From Chloroflexota bacterium (GTDB taxonomy: Bacteria; Chloroflexota; Anaerolineae; Anaerolineales; Villigracilaceae), in NCBI GenBank assembly GCA_024224815.1, contig JAAENC010000504.1:1-64000 (forward strand): 64,000 nt of DNA, given 5' to 3'. The notes beneath the pieces were generated by a model. It saw only the letters and a list, made by a program, of their open reading frames with translations, had not been told where the DNA came from and made no database searches. Both the position numbers and the translations under genes were made by a program. Shown here in pieces: positions 52,316 to 60,195 of the stretch (position 1 is the stretch's first letter; each line of letters starts with the position of its first letter).

Positions 52316-53212
52316 TTATCCCAAAGGCTTATGCCCTGAGATCAATGTCCGCAAACGGTAGATAGACGTTGTTGCGGTGATGTAAAGACTCTGCAGGTCA
52401 GAATCTCCCCAAGCCAAATTCGTGGCTTGCTCGGGGGTGTGGATAATGCCCAGATATTTAGCATCTTTATCAAAAATATGAATACCGCCGGGACCTGTGC
52501 TATATAAATTTCCTGCGGTATCAATTTTCATGCCGTCTGCAACGCCAATGCCGACAGGCTTTAGTTCTGCCCATATTTTCCCGTTGTGAAGCGTGCCATC
52601 GTCTGCGACATCGAAGATGCGGATATGCCCGCGGTCTGTATCGTTAACGAAGAGATGTTTTTCGTTGCGGGAGAAGCAGAGTCCGTTTGGTTTGGAGAAA
52701 TCGTCCACGAGGAGTAGCAAGTTGGGGTCACGAGCGTCTCGGCGATATACGCCTTGAAAATCCAGTTGTTGAGGGCGTGGCACGCCAAATTTTTCACTCC
52801 GCCCAGAATCCGGATCCGTAAAATAGACTGATCCATCCCTTTTGCAAATCACATCGTTTGGGCTGTTGAGTTCCTTGCCATCGTAATGTGTTGCTAAAAT
52901 TTCAAGCGCCCCATCTGCAGAAAAATCTGTGCGGGTAAGGCGGCTGGTTGCATGTTCGCAAGTGAGAATGCGTCCCTGAAGATCGTGAGCGTTGCCGTTT
53001 GCCATGTGGCTATTTCGGCGCAAAATGCTACTGCCTCGATTTTCTGACCATTGATAGAGGGTGTTGCCAAGAATATCGCTAAAGATGAGCGTCTTTTCTT
53101 GCGGGTTCCAGAGGGGACCTTCGACAAATTGGTAGCCTGAACTAACTTGCTCCAGTTTTGTGTCAGAGGCAATTATTTTGTGAAATTCGGAAGCAAAAAG
53201 CTGTGTTTTCAA
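52316..53212 (-). CDS. SMP-30/gluconolactonase family lactonase
   Basis: 298-aa six-bladed propeller. FVEGPLWNPQEKTLIFSDIL (metal Glu), LNSPNDVICKRDGSVYFTDP (metal Asn and Asp) and KPNGLCFSRNEKHLFVNDT (metal Asn/Asp) are the family blocks. Hydrolyses sugar lactones to acids after a dehydrogenase step, which fits the SDR and Ldh genes next to it. There is no signal peptide. The gene is 7 nt downstream of a cupin. Confidence 0.9.
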   Translation of the reverse strand: MKTQLFASEFHKIIASDTKLEQVSSGYQFVEGPLWNPQEKTLIFSDILGNTLYQWSENRGSSILRRNSHMANGNAHDLQGRILTCEHATSRLTRTDFSADGALEILATHYDGKELNSPNDVICKRDGSVYFTDPDSGRSEKFGVPRPQQLDFQGVYRRDARDPNLLLLVDDFSKPNGLCFSRNEKHLFVNDTDRGHIRIFDVADDGTLHNGKIWAELKPVGIGVADGMKIDTAGNLYSTGPGGIHIFDKDAKYLGIIHTPEQATNLAWGDSDLQSLYITATTSIYRLRTLISGHKPLG

Positions 53213-53218
53213 GGATAT

Positions 53219-53602
53219 TTAGACGTCTTTGTCGTAAACGGTGGGGTCAGAATAGAAGAAAATAATATCTATTTGACCGCCTTCATCAAAATCAAAAACA
53301 TGCCATTCATTTGCGGGGAAGTGCAGGGTCATGCCTTCTTCAAGTTTGACGCGTTCGCCAAGTTCGTTGGGTTCGTCGCCGAAGCCGCCATGACGGGTGT
53401 ATCCGTCTTTTGAACTTAAGACATAAACAATCTCTTCAACATGGCGATGTGGTGACATGGGGCCGCTCTCGGCGGAGTAGGTTGCAAATCCCATAGTGAT
53501 CACATCGCTATCGGATACGGCTCCCTTGCCACCGGTAACAAGTTGGATAACTCTGCCCGGCAATGGGTTCTTGACGACATTTGCACGTTCAACTAATTTC
53601 AT
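53219..53602 (-). CDS. Small cupin-domain protein
   Basis: 127 aa. Start ATG 53602 with AAGGAG is chosen. A longer frame overlaps the AOR gene. MSPHRHVEEIVYVL carries two metal His and a Glu, and LHFPANEWHVFDFD the third His, as in single-domain cupins. It may isomerise or bind a sugar or sugar acid. No specific function can be read. Confidence 0.85.
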   Translation of the reverse strand: MKLVERANVVKNPLPGRVIQLVTGGKGAVSDSDVITMGFATYSAESGPMSPHRHVEEIVYVLSSKDGYTRHGGFGDEPNELGERVKLEEGMTLHFPANEWHVFDFDEGGQIDIIFFYSDPTVYDKDV

Positions 53603-53625
53603 TTCAAGCTCCTTGTTTTGAGAGA

Positions 53626-55473
53626 TTAAGCGTTCAATTCTGATAGTTCTAACTCCGCTAACTTTTCTTTTGTGGGAATACCGATCTCGTCCCAACCCCG
53701 ATACGCATAAAATTCATTGAGCATCTGGCCAATCGGCGGAAGCTGGGTCTTTAGCTCTTTATCACGATTATGGGTCATAAAGCGCGGCGGCAGGAAATCG
53801 TCTTTTCGGCTAATGCCCAGACGAGCATTAAACATGCGTTTTAGGTTAAAAATACGTTCGCCAACAGCTACAAGCTCTTCAACGCTCAGATCAAACCCCG
53901 TGATCATGTTGTACCATTCAACCGTATTGGCTAAACTAATTGCGCCACCAACCTGAGCAAAGCGACAAAGGATAAGCGTGTCATTTAAGGTCTGGAAGTT
54001 TTGCAATTTAGAAACATATTCTGCCAAACCTTCGAGTTCGTAGGATTTTTGGGGTTTATCCAAACCCATCTCTGGCAAACTCAAACCCAATTCATAAGGG
54101 TGCGCCCAACTTCTATTATGGCAAGCACCACGAGCAGCAGTTGCATAAGATAAAGCCTGTGTCCAAAAACGTCGTGGGTCATGTGCCGAAGGCTCCAGAC
54201 CTTTAACCTGCACGGAAAACTCAATCGCATTGCCGCCTAATTCTTCAGCCGCTTTTTTAGTACCTAGCCCTAGCAATTTGCCAATATTTTCACCTTTGGC
54301 AATACGATGCACCATCTCGACCATCGCTTCAGCGTTGCCCCAGACCAACTCCAGCCCATCGGTATCTTCGATCGTGATCAAGCCTTTGTCGTAGGCTTCC
54401 ATCCCAAAAGCGATTGACGCGCCTGTAGAGATAGTATCCAAACCATAGCGATTGCAAAGGTCGTTGGCCATGCAGATCGCATCTAAATCATCCACCAAAC
54501 ACTCTCCCCCCATTGTGCCTATCGTTTCATATTCCGGCCCCTCGGCATCCAAACCCGCATAAGGACCTTCGTCGATTTTGACATGGCGCACACAAGAAAT
54601 TACACACCCTCGGCAACTCTTATTTTTTGTCAGGATCGTATCGTGCATTCGCACACCCGAAATTTTCTCAGCCCCTTCTTTCCAGCGGCTGCCTTGCCAA
54701 TTTTTGACAGGGAAATTCCCCATATACTCATATTTTTCCACACCGCCCGCCGTGCCATAGCGTCTAAAATCATCCGTAGCATCGCGCACGTGGGGCACCA
54801 GATTTTTGACACTCTCATTAAGCGCATCTTCGTCAGCAAAAGAAAGAGGCATCGTGCCATAAGCAACCATCGCCTTCAGATTTTTGGACCCCATCACAGC
54901 GCCCATCCCCGTGCGTCCTGCAGACCGAACAATCTTCCCAATATGCGGGATACTGGCGTAGCGCACCTGATTTTCACCTGCTTGCCCTATAACGGCAGCT
55001 GTTGCCCTTTTATCTGTTTCTCCTTTAAGCCACTCCGCTGAATCATATGCGTCTTGCCCCCAAACAGGAGAAGCATCTCTCAACTCAACTTTCTCATCTG
55101 AAATCCACAAATAAACTGGTGTCGCCGATTTCCCTGTGATCACAACCCCGTCAAAACCGGACCGTTTAAGCTGCACACCCCAAGAGCCACCCACATTTGC
55201 CTCACCAAAAATTCCCGTTTGTGGCGAAAGCGCAACAACATGATTTCTGCTTGAAGAGGGGATCCGCGTTCCAGTATAGGGGCCGGTAAAAGCAGCCAAA
55301 ACATTTTCGGGGCCTAAAGGGTCTGTTTCCGGTGTCGTCTCATCGTATACGATTTTTGCCCCAATCCCTACACCGCCAATATATTTCCGCAAAAACTCAT
55401 CACTTAGCGATTCAATCTCGATCTGACTTGTAGACAGATCTACTCTAATATATTTTCCTCTATAACCGAACAA
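53626..55473 (-). CDS. Aldehyde ferredoxin oxidoreductase family protein (tungsten type)
   Basis: 615 aa, full AOR length. YRGKYIRVDLSTSQIEIESL is the N-terminal domain. FGEANVGGSWGVQLKRSGFD and GRTGMGAVMGSKNLKA are pterin-binding blocks. The 4Fe-4S ligands are CRGCVISC (C-x2-C-x3-C, about residue 290) with a further Cys in LILCRFA. It oxidises aldehydes to carboxylic acids with ferredoxin in the cytoplasm of anaerobes. The product of the aldolases nearby is a plausible substrate. No dedicated ferredoxin or tungstate transporter gene is adjacent. Confidence 0.93.
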   Translation of the reverse strand: MFGYRGKYIRVDLSTSQIEIESLSDEFLRKYIGGVGIGAKIVYDETTPETDPLGPENVLAAFTGPYTGTRIPSSSRNHVVALSPQTGIFGEANVGGSWGVQLKRSGFDGVVITGKSATPVYLWISDEKVELRDASPVWGQDAYDSAEWLKGETDKRATAAVIGQAGENQVRYASIPHIGKIVRSAGRTGMGAVMGSKNLKAMVAYGTMPLSFADEDALNESVKNLVPHVRDATDDFRRYGTAGGVEKYEYMGNFPVKNWQGSRWKEGAEKISGVRMHDTILTKNKSCRGCVISCVRHVKIDEGPYAGLDAEGPEYETIGTMGGECLVDDLDAICMANDLCNRYGLDTISTGASIAFGMEAYDKGLITIEDTDGLELVWGNAEAMVEMVHRIAKGENIGKLLGLGTKKAAEELGGNAIEFSVQVKGLEPSAHDPRRFWTQALSYATAARGACHNRSWAHPYELGLSLPEMGLDKPQKSYELEGLAEYVSKLQNFQTLNDTLILCRFAQVGGAISLANTVEWYNMITGFDLSVEELVAVGERIFNLKRMFNARLGISRKDDFLPPRFMTHNRDKELKTQLPPIGQMLNEFYAYRGWDEIGIPTKEKLAELELSELNA

Positions 55474-55513
55474 GGTTCACCTCTTATTTTTAGTTGTTGC
55501 ATTCAAACAAATG

Positions 55514-56116
55514 CTACGCGTTAAACATTTTTTTTAACATCTGTGCATTTAGCTCTTCATAATTGGGCGGCTTAATCATCTTGCCATTTTCATCAGACTC
55601 AAAGCCATGTTCTTTTGCTTTACGAATTACCGAAGGTGCCCAAGCGGGGTCTTTACTCTCGAAAACTTTATGCTGCTCAAGAACAGCAAAACACCAAGCT
55701 GGCTGGTCGCTAATATTCTCAAACCTGCGCCAAACTCCTGGAGGGAAAGAGATCAAATCCCATTTTTCAAGAATGACTTCTCCATCAGCACCTTTTTCGG
55801 GGTCGCTGCTCCAGACAAAGCGCCATTTGCCTTCCAAGGGTAAAAATAATTCAACATAGTTATGCAAATGAAATGCAGGGCCATTTCCATTCGGCATCGC
55901 TTTAAACATCCCAATCTGAAAATCATGTGGCTGCTTTATCATCACCTCATAATCAGGGTTTTCACTAGCGGTATCACCAAGTACAGCAAAATTCATTCGG
56001 TGATGGCCAGGTAAAAAACTATCAATAAACATCAAGGGGACAGCTTTGTCCTCGGTGTAATCATCAAAACGTACCACTCGGCTAAGCATTTCTTCTTTTG
56101 TAACTTTCTGTGACAT
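55514..56116 (-). CDS. Cupin-fold protein with operator-proximal start
   Basis: 200 aa from ATG 56116, which has a full GGAGGT site 5 nt upstream. GPAFHLHNYVELFLPLEGKW contains the His-x-His...Glu metal cluster of a cupin, and SFPPGVWRRFENIS the second strand pair. It is larger than the cupin at 53219 and is not its close relative. It is the first gene of the AOR unit, with an operator 51 nt before the start. The 5' leader and first codons are duplicated in front of the MetE-like gene. Confidence 0.8.
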   Translation of the reverse strand: MSQKVTKEEMLSRVVRFDDYTEDKAVPLMFIDSFLPGHHRMNFAVLGDTASENPDYEVMIKQPHDFQIGMFKAMPNGNGPAFHLHNYVELFLPLEGKWRFVWSSDPEKGADGEVILEKWDLISFPPGVWRRFENISDQPAWCFAVLEQHKVFESKDPAWAPSVIRKAKEHGFESDENGKMIKPPNYEELNAQMLKKMFNA

Positions 56117-56166
56117 GGATACCTCCAAAGTAATGAAATGAATATACAAATAAAATTCGCCTGCTA

Positions 56167-56179
56167 TGTATGCGTATTA
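56167..56179. promoter_or_regulatory. LacI-type operator upstream of the cupin-AOR unit
   Basis: TGTATGCGTATTA differs from the TGTATGCGTATACA site at 57537 at the last positions. It lies exactly 51 nt from the cupin start, the same spacing as the other site to its leader start. Confidence 0.7.
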
Positions 56180-56284
56180 AGACTAAGAGAAAACGCACAC
56201 CTAATCTTGGGGAATTTTGATATCATCAACAACCTGCTCCTGTAAACTTGTGATGATTTTTTTAAAATCGTAGTCATAATATTC

Positions 56285-57430
56285 CTACCAAAGCTGTTCC
56301 GAAGCGATTCGAGCTCCTTCGGCCATTGATCTGAGCTTTGCCCAGGTAATACTGGGGTGAATTGCACCAAACCCGGCGAATGTACCAAAACCACAGTCTG
56401 AGCCAGCCATAACTCGTTCGCGACCAACAATGCCTGCAAATTTAATAATACGTTCAGCTACAAGTTGAGGATGCTCGACAAAGTTTGTGGTTGTGTCTAG
56501 AACGCCTGGAATAAGTATCTTATCGTCTGGAATATTCGCTTCAGCCCAGACCTGCCATTCCCAGGAATGGCGCGGATTGGCAGATTCGAACAAAACAGCT
56601 TGTGGCTTGGCTTTCATCACCGTGGGTAATACTTTTTCTAAAGGGATATCATGGGTGTGGGGTCCTTCATAATTACCCCAGCAAAGGTGCATGCGCACCC
56701 GGTCCGCTGGAATCTCGCTCAAGGCAAAATTCAGGGCTTCGACTTGTAAATCAGCATTAATGACAAAGGCTTTGTCATCTATATCGCGGAACTTGATGTG
56801 GCGTCCCATCGCAAGATCAGGGCAGTCGATTTGAAGCAGCAGACCAGCCTCGACAATCATTTCGTATTCAAGCTTCATTGCCTCGGCAAGCGCCTGTAAA
56901 TACCCTTCATCGGATTTGTAATATTCGTTGGGTTGGAAAACAGCCACAACCCCGGGAGAAGCCGCGTTCATGAAAGCCTCAGTAGCACCGGTTTCCTGCG
57001 CTGCCGCCTTTAAATTTTCGATGTCTTTTTTGAGGGGTTCTAAATCTTTTACCGCAATAGGGCCCCGGCAGATGGGGCGATTGTATTTTGGTGTACCACC
57101 CGCAGAAGCGAGTTTATCTCGAAATTCGGGGAATTCATCAAGGTCTTTTGGAGTTGCGCGAGGAACTTCGCCAACTTCAAAACCAGTTAGACGATGACGG
57201 ATGTAGGTGGCATAACTAATTTTGCTCATCTCACCATCACTGATGATATCGACACCCGCTGCGGTCTGATTTTTCGCGGAGTTCAAGACCTCTTGGCGCA
57301 TTGTGTCATCATAACCCTGCTGGTCAAATACATCTCCTCGGTCTTCAGCAAAGAGGTAATCAACAACGTTCTGTGGACGTGGCATACTGCCTACATGAGT
57401 AGTTAGGATCTTTTCGGTACTTATTTTCAT
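56285..57430 (-). CDS. MetE-like (cobalamin-independent methionine synthase family) methyltransferase
   Basis: 381 aa, one catalytic barrel only, half of a standard MetE. ILTTHVGSMPRPQNVVDYL is the N-terminal family block. Zinc ligands are His and Cys in MHLCWGNYEGPH and Cys in AGSDCGFGTFAGF. FESANPRHSWEW and DIISDGEMSKISY are also conserved. Such short members include core MetE methyl-corrinoid:homocysteine or -thiol methyltransferases and epoxide:thiol transferases. Its regulon contains a corrinoid protein and a UroD-type enzyme, so it may be the methyl acceptor side. Its start overlaps the stop of a 19-codon leader frame. Confidence 0.85.
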   Translation of the reverse strand: MKISTEKILTTHVGSMPRPQNVVDYLFAEDRGDVFDQQGYDDTMRQEVLNSAKNQTAAGVDIISDGEMSKISYATYIRHRLTGFEVGEVPRATPKDLDEFPEFRDKLASAGGTPKYNRPICRGPIAVKDLEPLKKDIENLKAAAQETGATEAFMNAASPGVVAVFQPNEYYKSDEGYLQALAEAMKLEYEMIVEAGLLLQIDCPDLAMGRHIKFRDIDDKAFVINADLQVEALNFALSEIPADRVRMHLCWGNYEGPHTHDIPLEKVLPTVMKAKPQAVLFESANPRHSWEWQVWAEANIPDDKILIPGVLDTTTNFVEHPQLVAERIIKFAGIVGRERVMAGSDCGFGTFAGFGAIHPSITWAKLRSMAEGARIASEQLW

Positions 57431-57486
57431 AGGGTTTGAAACCGTACTTGGCTAAGCTTTTCTTCGTTTATAACTTTCTGTGACAT
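57427..57486 (-). CDS. 19-codon leader frame copied from the cupin gene start
   Basis: MSQKVINEEKLSQVRFQTL ends in TGA that overlaps the MetE-like ATG. It has its own GGAGGT site. The first residues match the cupin at 56116 (MSQKVTKEEMLSRVVRF). Operator spacing is identical too, so the unit arose by duplication of the cupin promoter and first codons. It probably drives translation of the MetE-like gene by coupling. Confidence 0.6.
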   Translation of the reverse strand: MSQKVINEEKLSQVRFQTL

Positions 57487-57536
57487 ATATACCTCCATAC
57501 CTAATAAAATGGATATCGGATAAAACTCACACATTT

Positions 57537-57550
57537 TGTATGCGTATACA
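57537..57550. promoter_or_regulatory. LacI-type operator upstream of the MetE-like gene
   Basis: TGTATGCGTATACA within TTGTATGCGTATACAA, a 16-bp near-palindrome with one mismatched pair. The 14-mer is identical to 32767-32780. Confidence 0.75.
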
Positions 57551-57606
57551 ACAGCTGGTAAAAAAAAGACCTAACACTCTACTCTTGGCTTCAAGAAAAA
57601 AACGTA

Positions 57607-58653
57607 TTAGTCATTTTTTCGGACAGATTGACGCCACGTTAAACTAGGTGATACTTTTTTCTCTATCACACTTGCACCTGGAGCACCAATGGCTTCAACT
57701 AAAACATCTATTGTGCTATCAACCAGCCTATTAAAAGGTTGTCGCACAGTCGTTAGCTCATAATTAGGTCGGGCAGCCGAAGGAATATCATCAAAACCAA
57801 CAACTGAAAGGTCTTCAGGAATGTTGAGATTGAGCTTGTAGCGAGCAAAATCCATAGTTGCCATAGCAATAACATCATCCGCGCAGAAAACAGCATCAGG
57901 TGGAGACGCTCTTTCTAGCAAGCGTTGTGCGGCAGCATATCCTTTCTTATAACTATAATCCCCCGCACTTTCCCGAAGAGCTAACTCATAACCGCGTTCC
58001 TTCAACCGGCCAAGAAAACCAATCTCTCGATCACGATTCGTTGACGACTCCTCTTCACCTGCAATATAGGCTAGGCGTTGATGACCGGTATCAAGAAGAG
58101 CATCAGCCGCCATCCGCCCACCCTCATAATGATCACAACTCACCAAATGAGTATGACCATCAGACACATAGCGATTAAAGAGAACAACGGGCGTTTCTGC
58201 GCGGGCAAATTCATCAGCCTGATGAGATGAAAGTGTAGCCGAAGTAATAATCAAGCCATCAACCTGATACTGAAGCGCAGCTGGCAACGCATTATCAAGC
58301 TCATCGCCCTGTTCAATATTAAAAATAAGTGTCCAATAACCACGTTCTTGCAATGCTCTTGTAAATTTCTGGAGCATATGAGCATAAAAAGGAGTCGTAA
58401 ATCGCCTCAGAACAAGCCCTATTATATTCGTTGATTTTTGAACTAAGCTTCGAGCAATAACATTAGGGCGGTAACCAAGCTCATCCACGGCCGCCATCAC
58501 CTTAGCACGCGTCTCATCTGAAACACTCGCCCCAGGCGTAAATGCTCGAGAAACAGCCGCCTGAGAAACACCCGCCAAGCGAGCAACGTCAATTTGCGAG
58601 CTTCCAGATCTGGCTGATTTACGAGAAGGATGTGGTGTTTTTGTTGATGTCAT
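57607..58653 (-). CDS. LacI family transcriptional regulator of the catabolic cluster
   Basis: 348 aa. After a Ser/Lys-rich start, residues about 20-70 are the LacI helix-turn-helix and hinge (SQIDVARLAGVSQAAVSRAF, then VMAAVDELGYRPNVIARSL). The rest is a sugar-binding sensor domain (IIGLVLRRFTTPFYAHML, then VVGFDDIPSAARPNYELTTV). The palindrome TGAATACGTATTCA lies 23 bp upstream of its start. Related sites occur before the MetE-like, cupin and binding-protein genes. It is therefore the likely repressor of 33-57 kb, and the transported compound or a product is the likely inducer. Confidence 0.9.
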   Translation of the reverse strand: MTSTKTPHPSRKSARSGSSQIDVARLAGVSQAAVSRAFTPGASVSDETRAKVMAAVDELGYRPNVIARSLVQKSTNIIGLVLRRFTTPFYAHMLQKFTRALQERGYWTLIFNIEQGDELDNALPAALQYQVDGLIITSATLSSHQADEFARAETPVVLFNRYVSDGHTHLVSCDHYEGGRMAADALLDTGHQRLAYIAGEEESSTNRDREIGFLGRLKERGYELALRESAGDYSYKKGYAAAQRLLERASPPDAVFCADDVIAMATMDFARYKLNLNIPEDLSVVGFDDIPSAARPNYELTTVRQPFNRLVDSTIDVLVEAIGAPGASVIEKKVSPSLTWRQSVRKND

Positions 58654-58675
58654 TAAATTGAGACCAATAGACGCA

Positions 58676-58689
58676 TGAATACGTATTCA
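58676..58689. promoter_or_regulatory. Autoregulatory operator of the second LacI regulator
   Basis: TGAATACGTATTCA is a perfect 14-bp palindrome sharing the TACGTA core with the sites at 32754, 57537 and 56167. Confidence 0.7.
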
Positions 58690-58861
58690 ATTCTACAAAC
58701 AAAGTAATGCTTTGTCAAGATAAAACTACTCTCTTAAATAAACTGTAGTAACGCCCTGTATCCAGGGGGCTGATTATAATTATTAAACTACGATTTTTCA
58801 AAAAATCACAATCTGCAGTTTAGAATACTACACCAATCACAACTGCAAAAGTGTACTACAC

Positions 58862-59424
58862 CATCATCCCCTTTGGCCTATACTGCAACGCCTCTGCCAG
58901 ATGTGCAGATTGGATATCCTCTTCCCCCGCCAAGTCCGCGATAGTACGCGCCAATTTCAGGATGCGGTGATAGGCACGCGCGGACAACTGAAGCTGGGTC
59001 ATTGCAGCCTTAACAAGAGTCTGTCCCTCAGCATCTAATTCGCAAAACTGACGAACTTCAGCGACACGCATATCGGCATTGGTCATCACCCCATTTTTTA
59101 ATTCCGCAAATCTTTCTCGTTGTTTTTGACGTGCTTTTTCTACTCTGGCACGAATATCATTCGAGCTTTCACCTCGCCTGTTATCAGACAATTTCTCAAA
59201 ATCCACGCGCGGGACTTCAATGTGAATATCAATTCTATCGAGCATGGGGCCGGAAATCCGTTTTTGGTAGCGAGTGACGGTCTGGTGAGAGCAGGTACAG
59301 TCGCGTTCTGCGTCGCTGAAATACCCACAAGGGCAGGGATACATACAAATGGACTGTTTTTTGAGGGAAAGCGCGATGTTATTGTACCTGTTACCTCCAC
59401 GCCATGGACAATAGCCTCATGTAT
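58862..59424 (-). pseudogene. comM (YifB) relic, copy D, most complete
   Basis: An open frame from 59344 to 58856 encodes 162 residues: [20 protein letters not shown], then [36 protein letters not shown] and RILKLARTIADLAGEEDIQS, the C-terminal third of ComM. A normal ComM is about 500 aa, with the Walker motifs before this region. No such sequence lies upstream. The upstream 80 bp are shared with copy C. It sits between the LacI regulator and the rdhA region. Confidence 0.85.
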
Positions 59425-59552
59425 TTCGTTTCAGGCAGGCCAGAATTCTTACTCATATATTTGGTTTGTACCGCGCTAAACCTGTAACGGTGACGATATG
59501 AGCTTACAGGGGTTTATCAAACATCATCGCTTTCAAGAGAATGTTCTTCCCT

Positions 59553-59899
59553 TCACTTGCCTTTCAAATAATCCATCACATTAGGAAAAATCTCATCTGC
59601 CATCTGATCCTTTACACGGGGGCAACGACTCGGCCAGTGTGGTAAAGCACAAAGGGCATATTGATCATCCCCAGCACGGTATGTGCCGCTAAAAGAGGGT
59701 CTCGCTCTTCAAAATCTCCCCGCTCCATGCCAATTTTTATCAGATTAATAAAGAGGGCAAGCGCGACAAATTTGCTGGTTCTCTTGTCCGACAGTGGATT
59801 TACCTTTTCAGGGGTGAGCCAACTCATTCTATAGAGGCCGGGATTTTCATCTCTAGCCCTTTTTTCATTTAAGTGAGCTTTTAGGTGTCTTCTACCAGA
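59553..59899 (-). pseudogene. TetR-family regulator relic (C-terminal part, frameshifted)
   Basis: The minus strand reads HLNEKRARDENPGLYRMSWL into SKFVALALFINLIKIGMERG and VLGMINMPFVLYHTGRVV, a TetR C-terminal domain. A frame change near 59617 is needed to continue into VKDQMADEIFPNVMDYLKGK and its TGA at 59553. The helix-turn-helix half is missing upstream. Confidence 0.65.
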
Positions 59900-59950
59900 C
59901 TGGGTTCATAACCTTGTGGTCTCAGGTTCCAATCTTATAGGCACCATTTT

Positions 59951-60151
59951 ATGGAGAGTTGGTGTTCTTATGAATCTAGGCTATTGGGTTCCACTGCGCA
60001 GCAGCTAGAGATGCTGTCTCATATTTTGCGCTCTACGATCTACCGTCATATCGGTGGAAAAAATGAGATTCTAGTTTGTTTCGCAATAGATCATTTTTCT
60101 TCAATGATAGAGCTTTACCAGAGAAGGAGAACTCATTATTTACTTGTATAA
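59951..60151 (+). pseudogene. TetR-like helix-turn-helix fragment on the opposite strand
   Basis: The 66-aa frame includes STIYRHIGGKNEILVCFAID, which resembles the TetR recognition-helix end (TLYRHFGGKEEIL). The preceding part is degenerate and there is no ligand domain. It faces the C-terminal relic at 59553-59899, as if one gene had been split by an inversion. Confidence 0.45.
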
Positions 60152-60195
60152 TATACTGTAGAGAGAAAAACTAGTAAATATAGAGGAAGGAAGCC

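Noticed and set aside
58856-59344. Functional small protein from the open frame in comM copy D
   Set aside because: It is only the C-terminal third of ComM without the Walker motifs, and three other decayed copies support pseudogene status.
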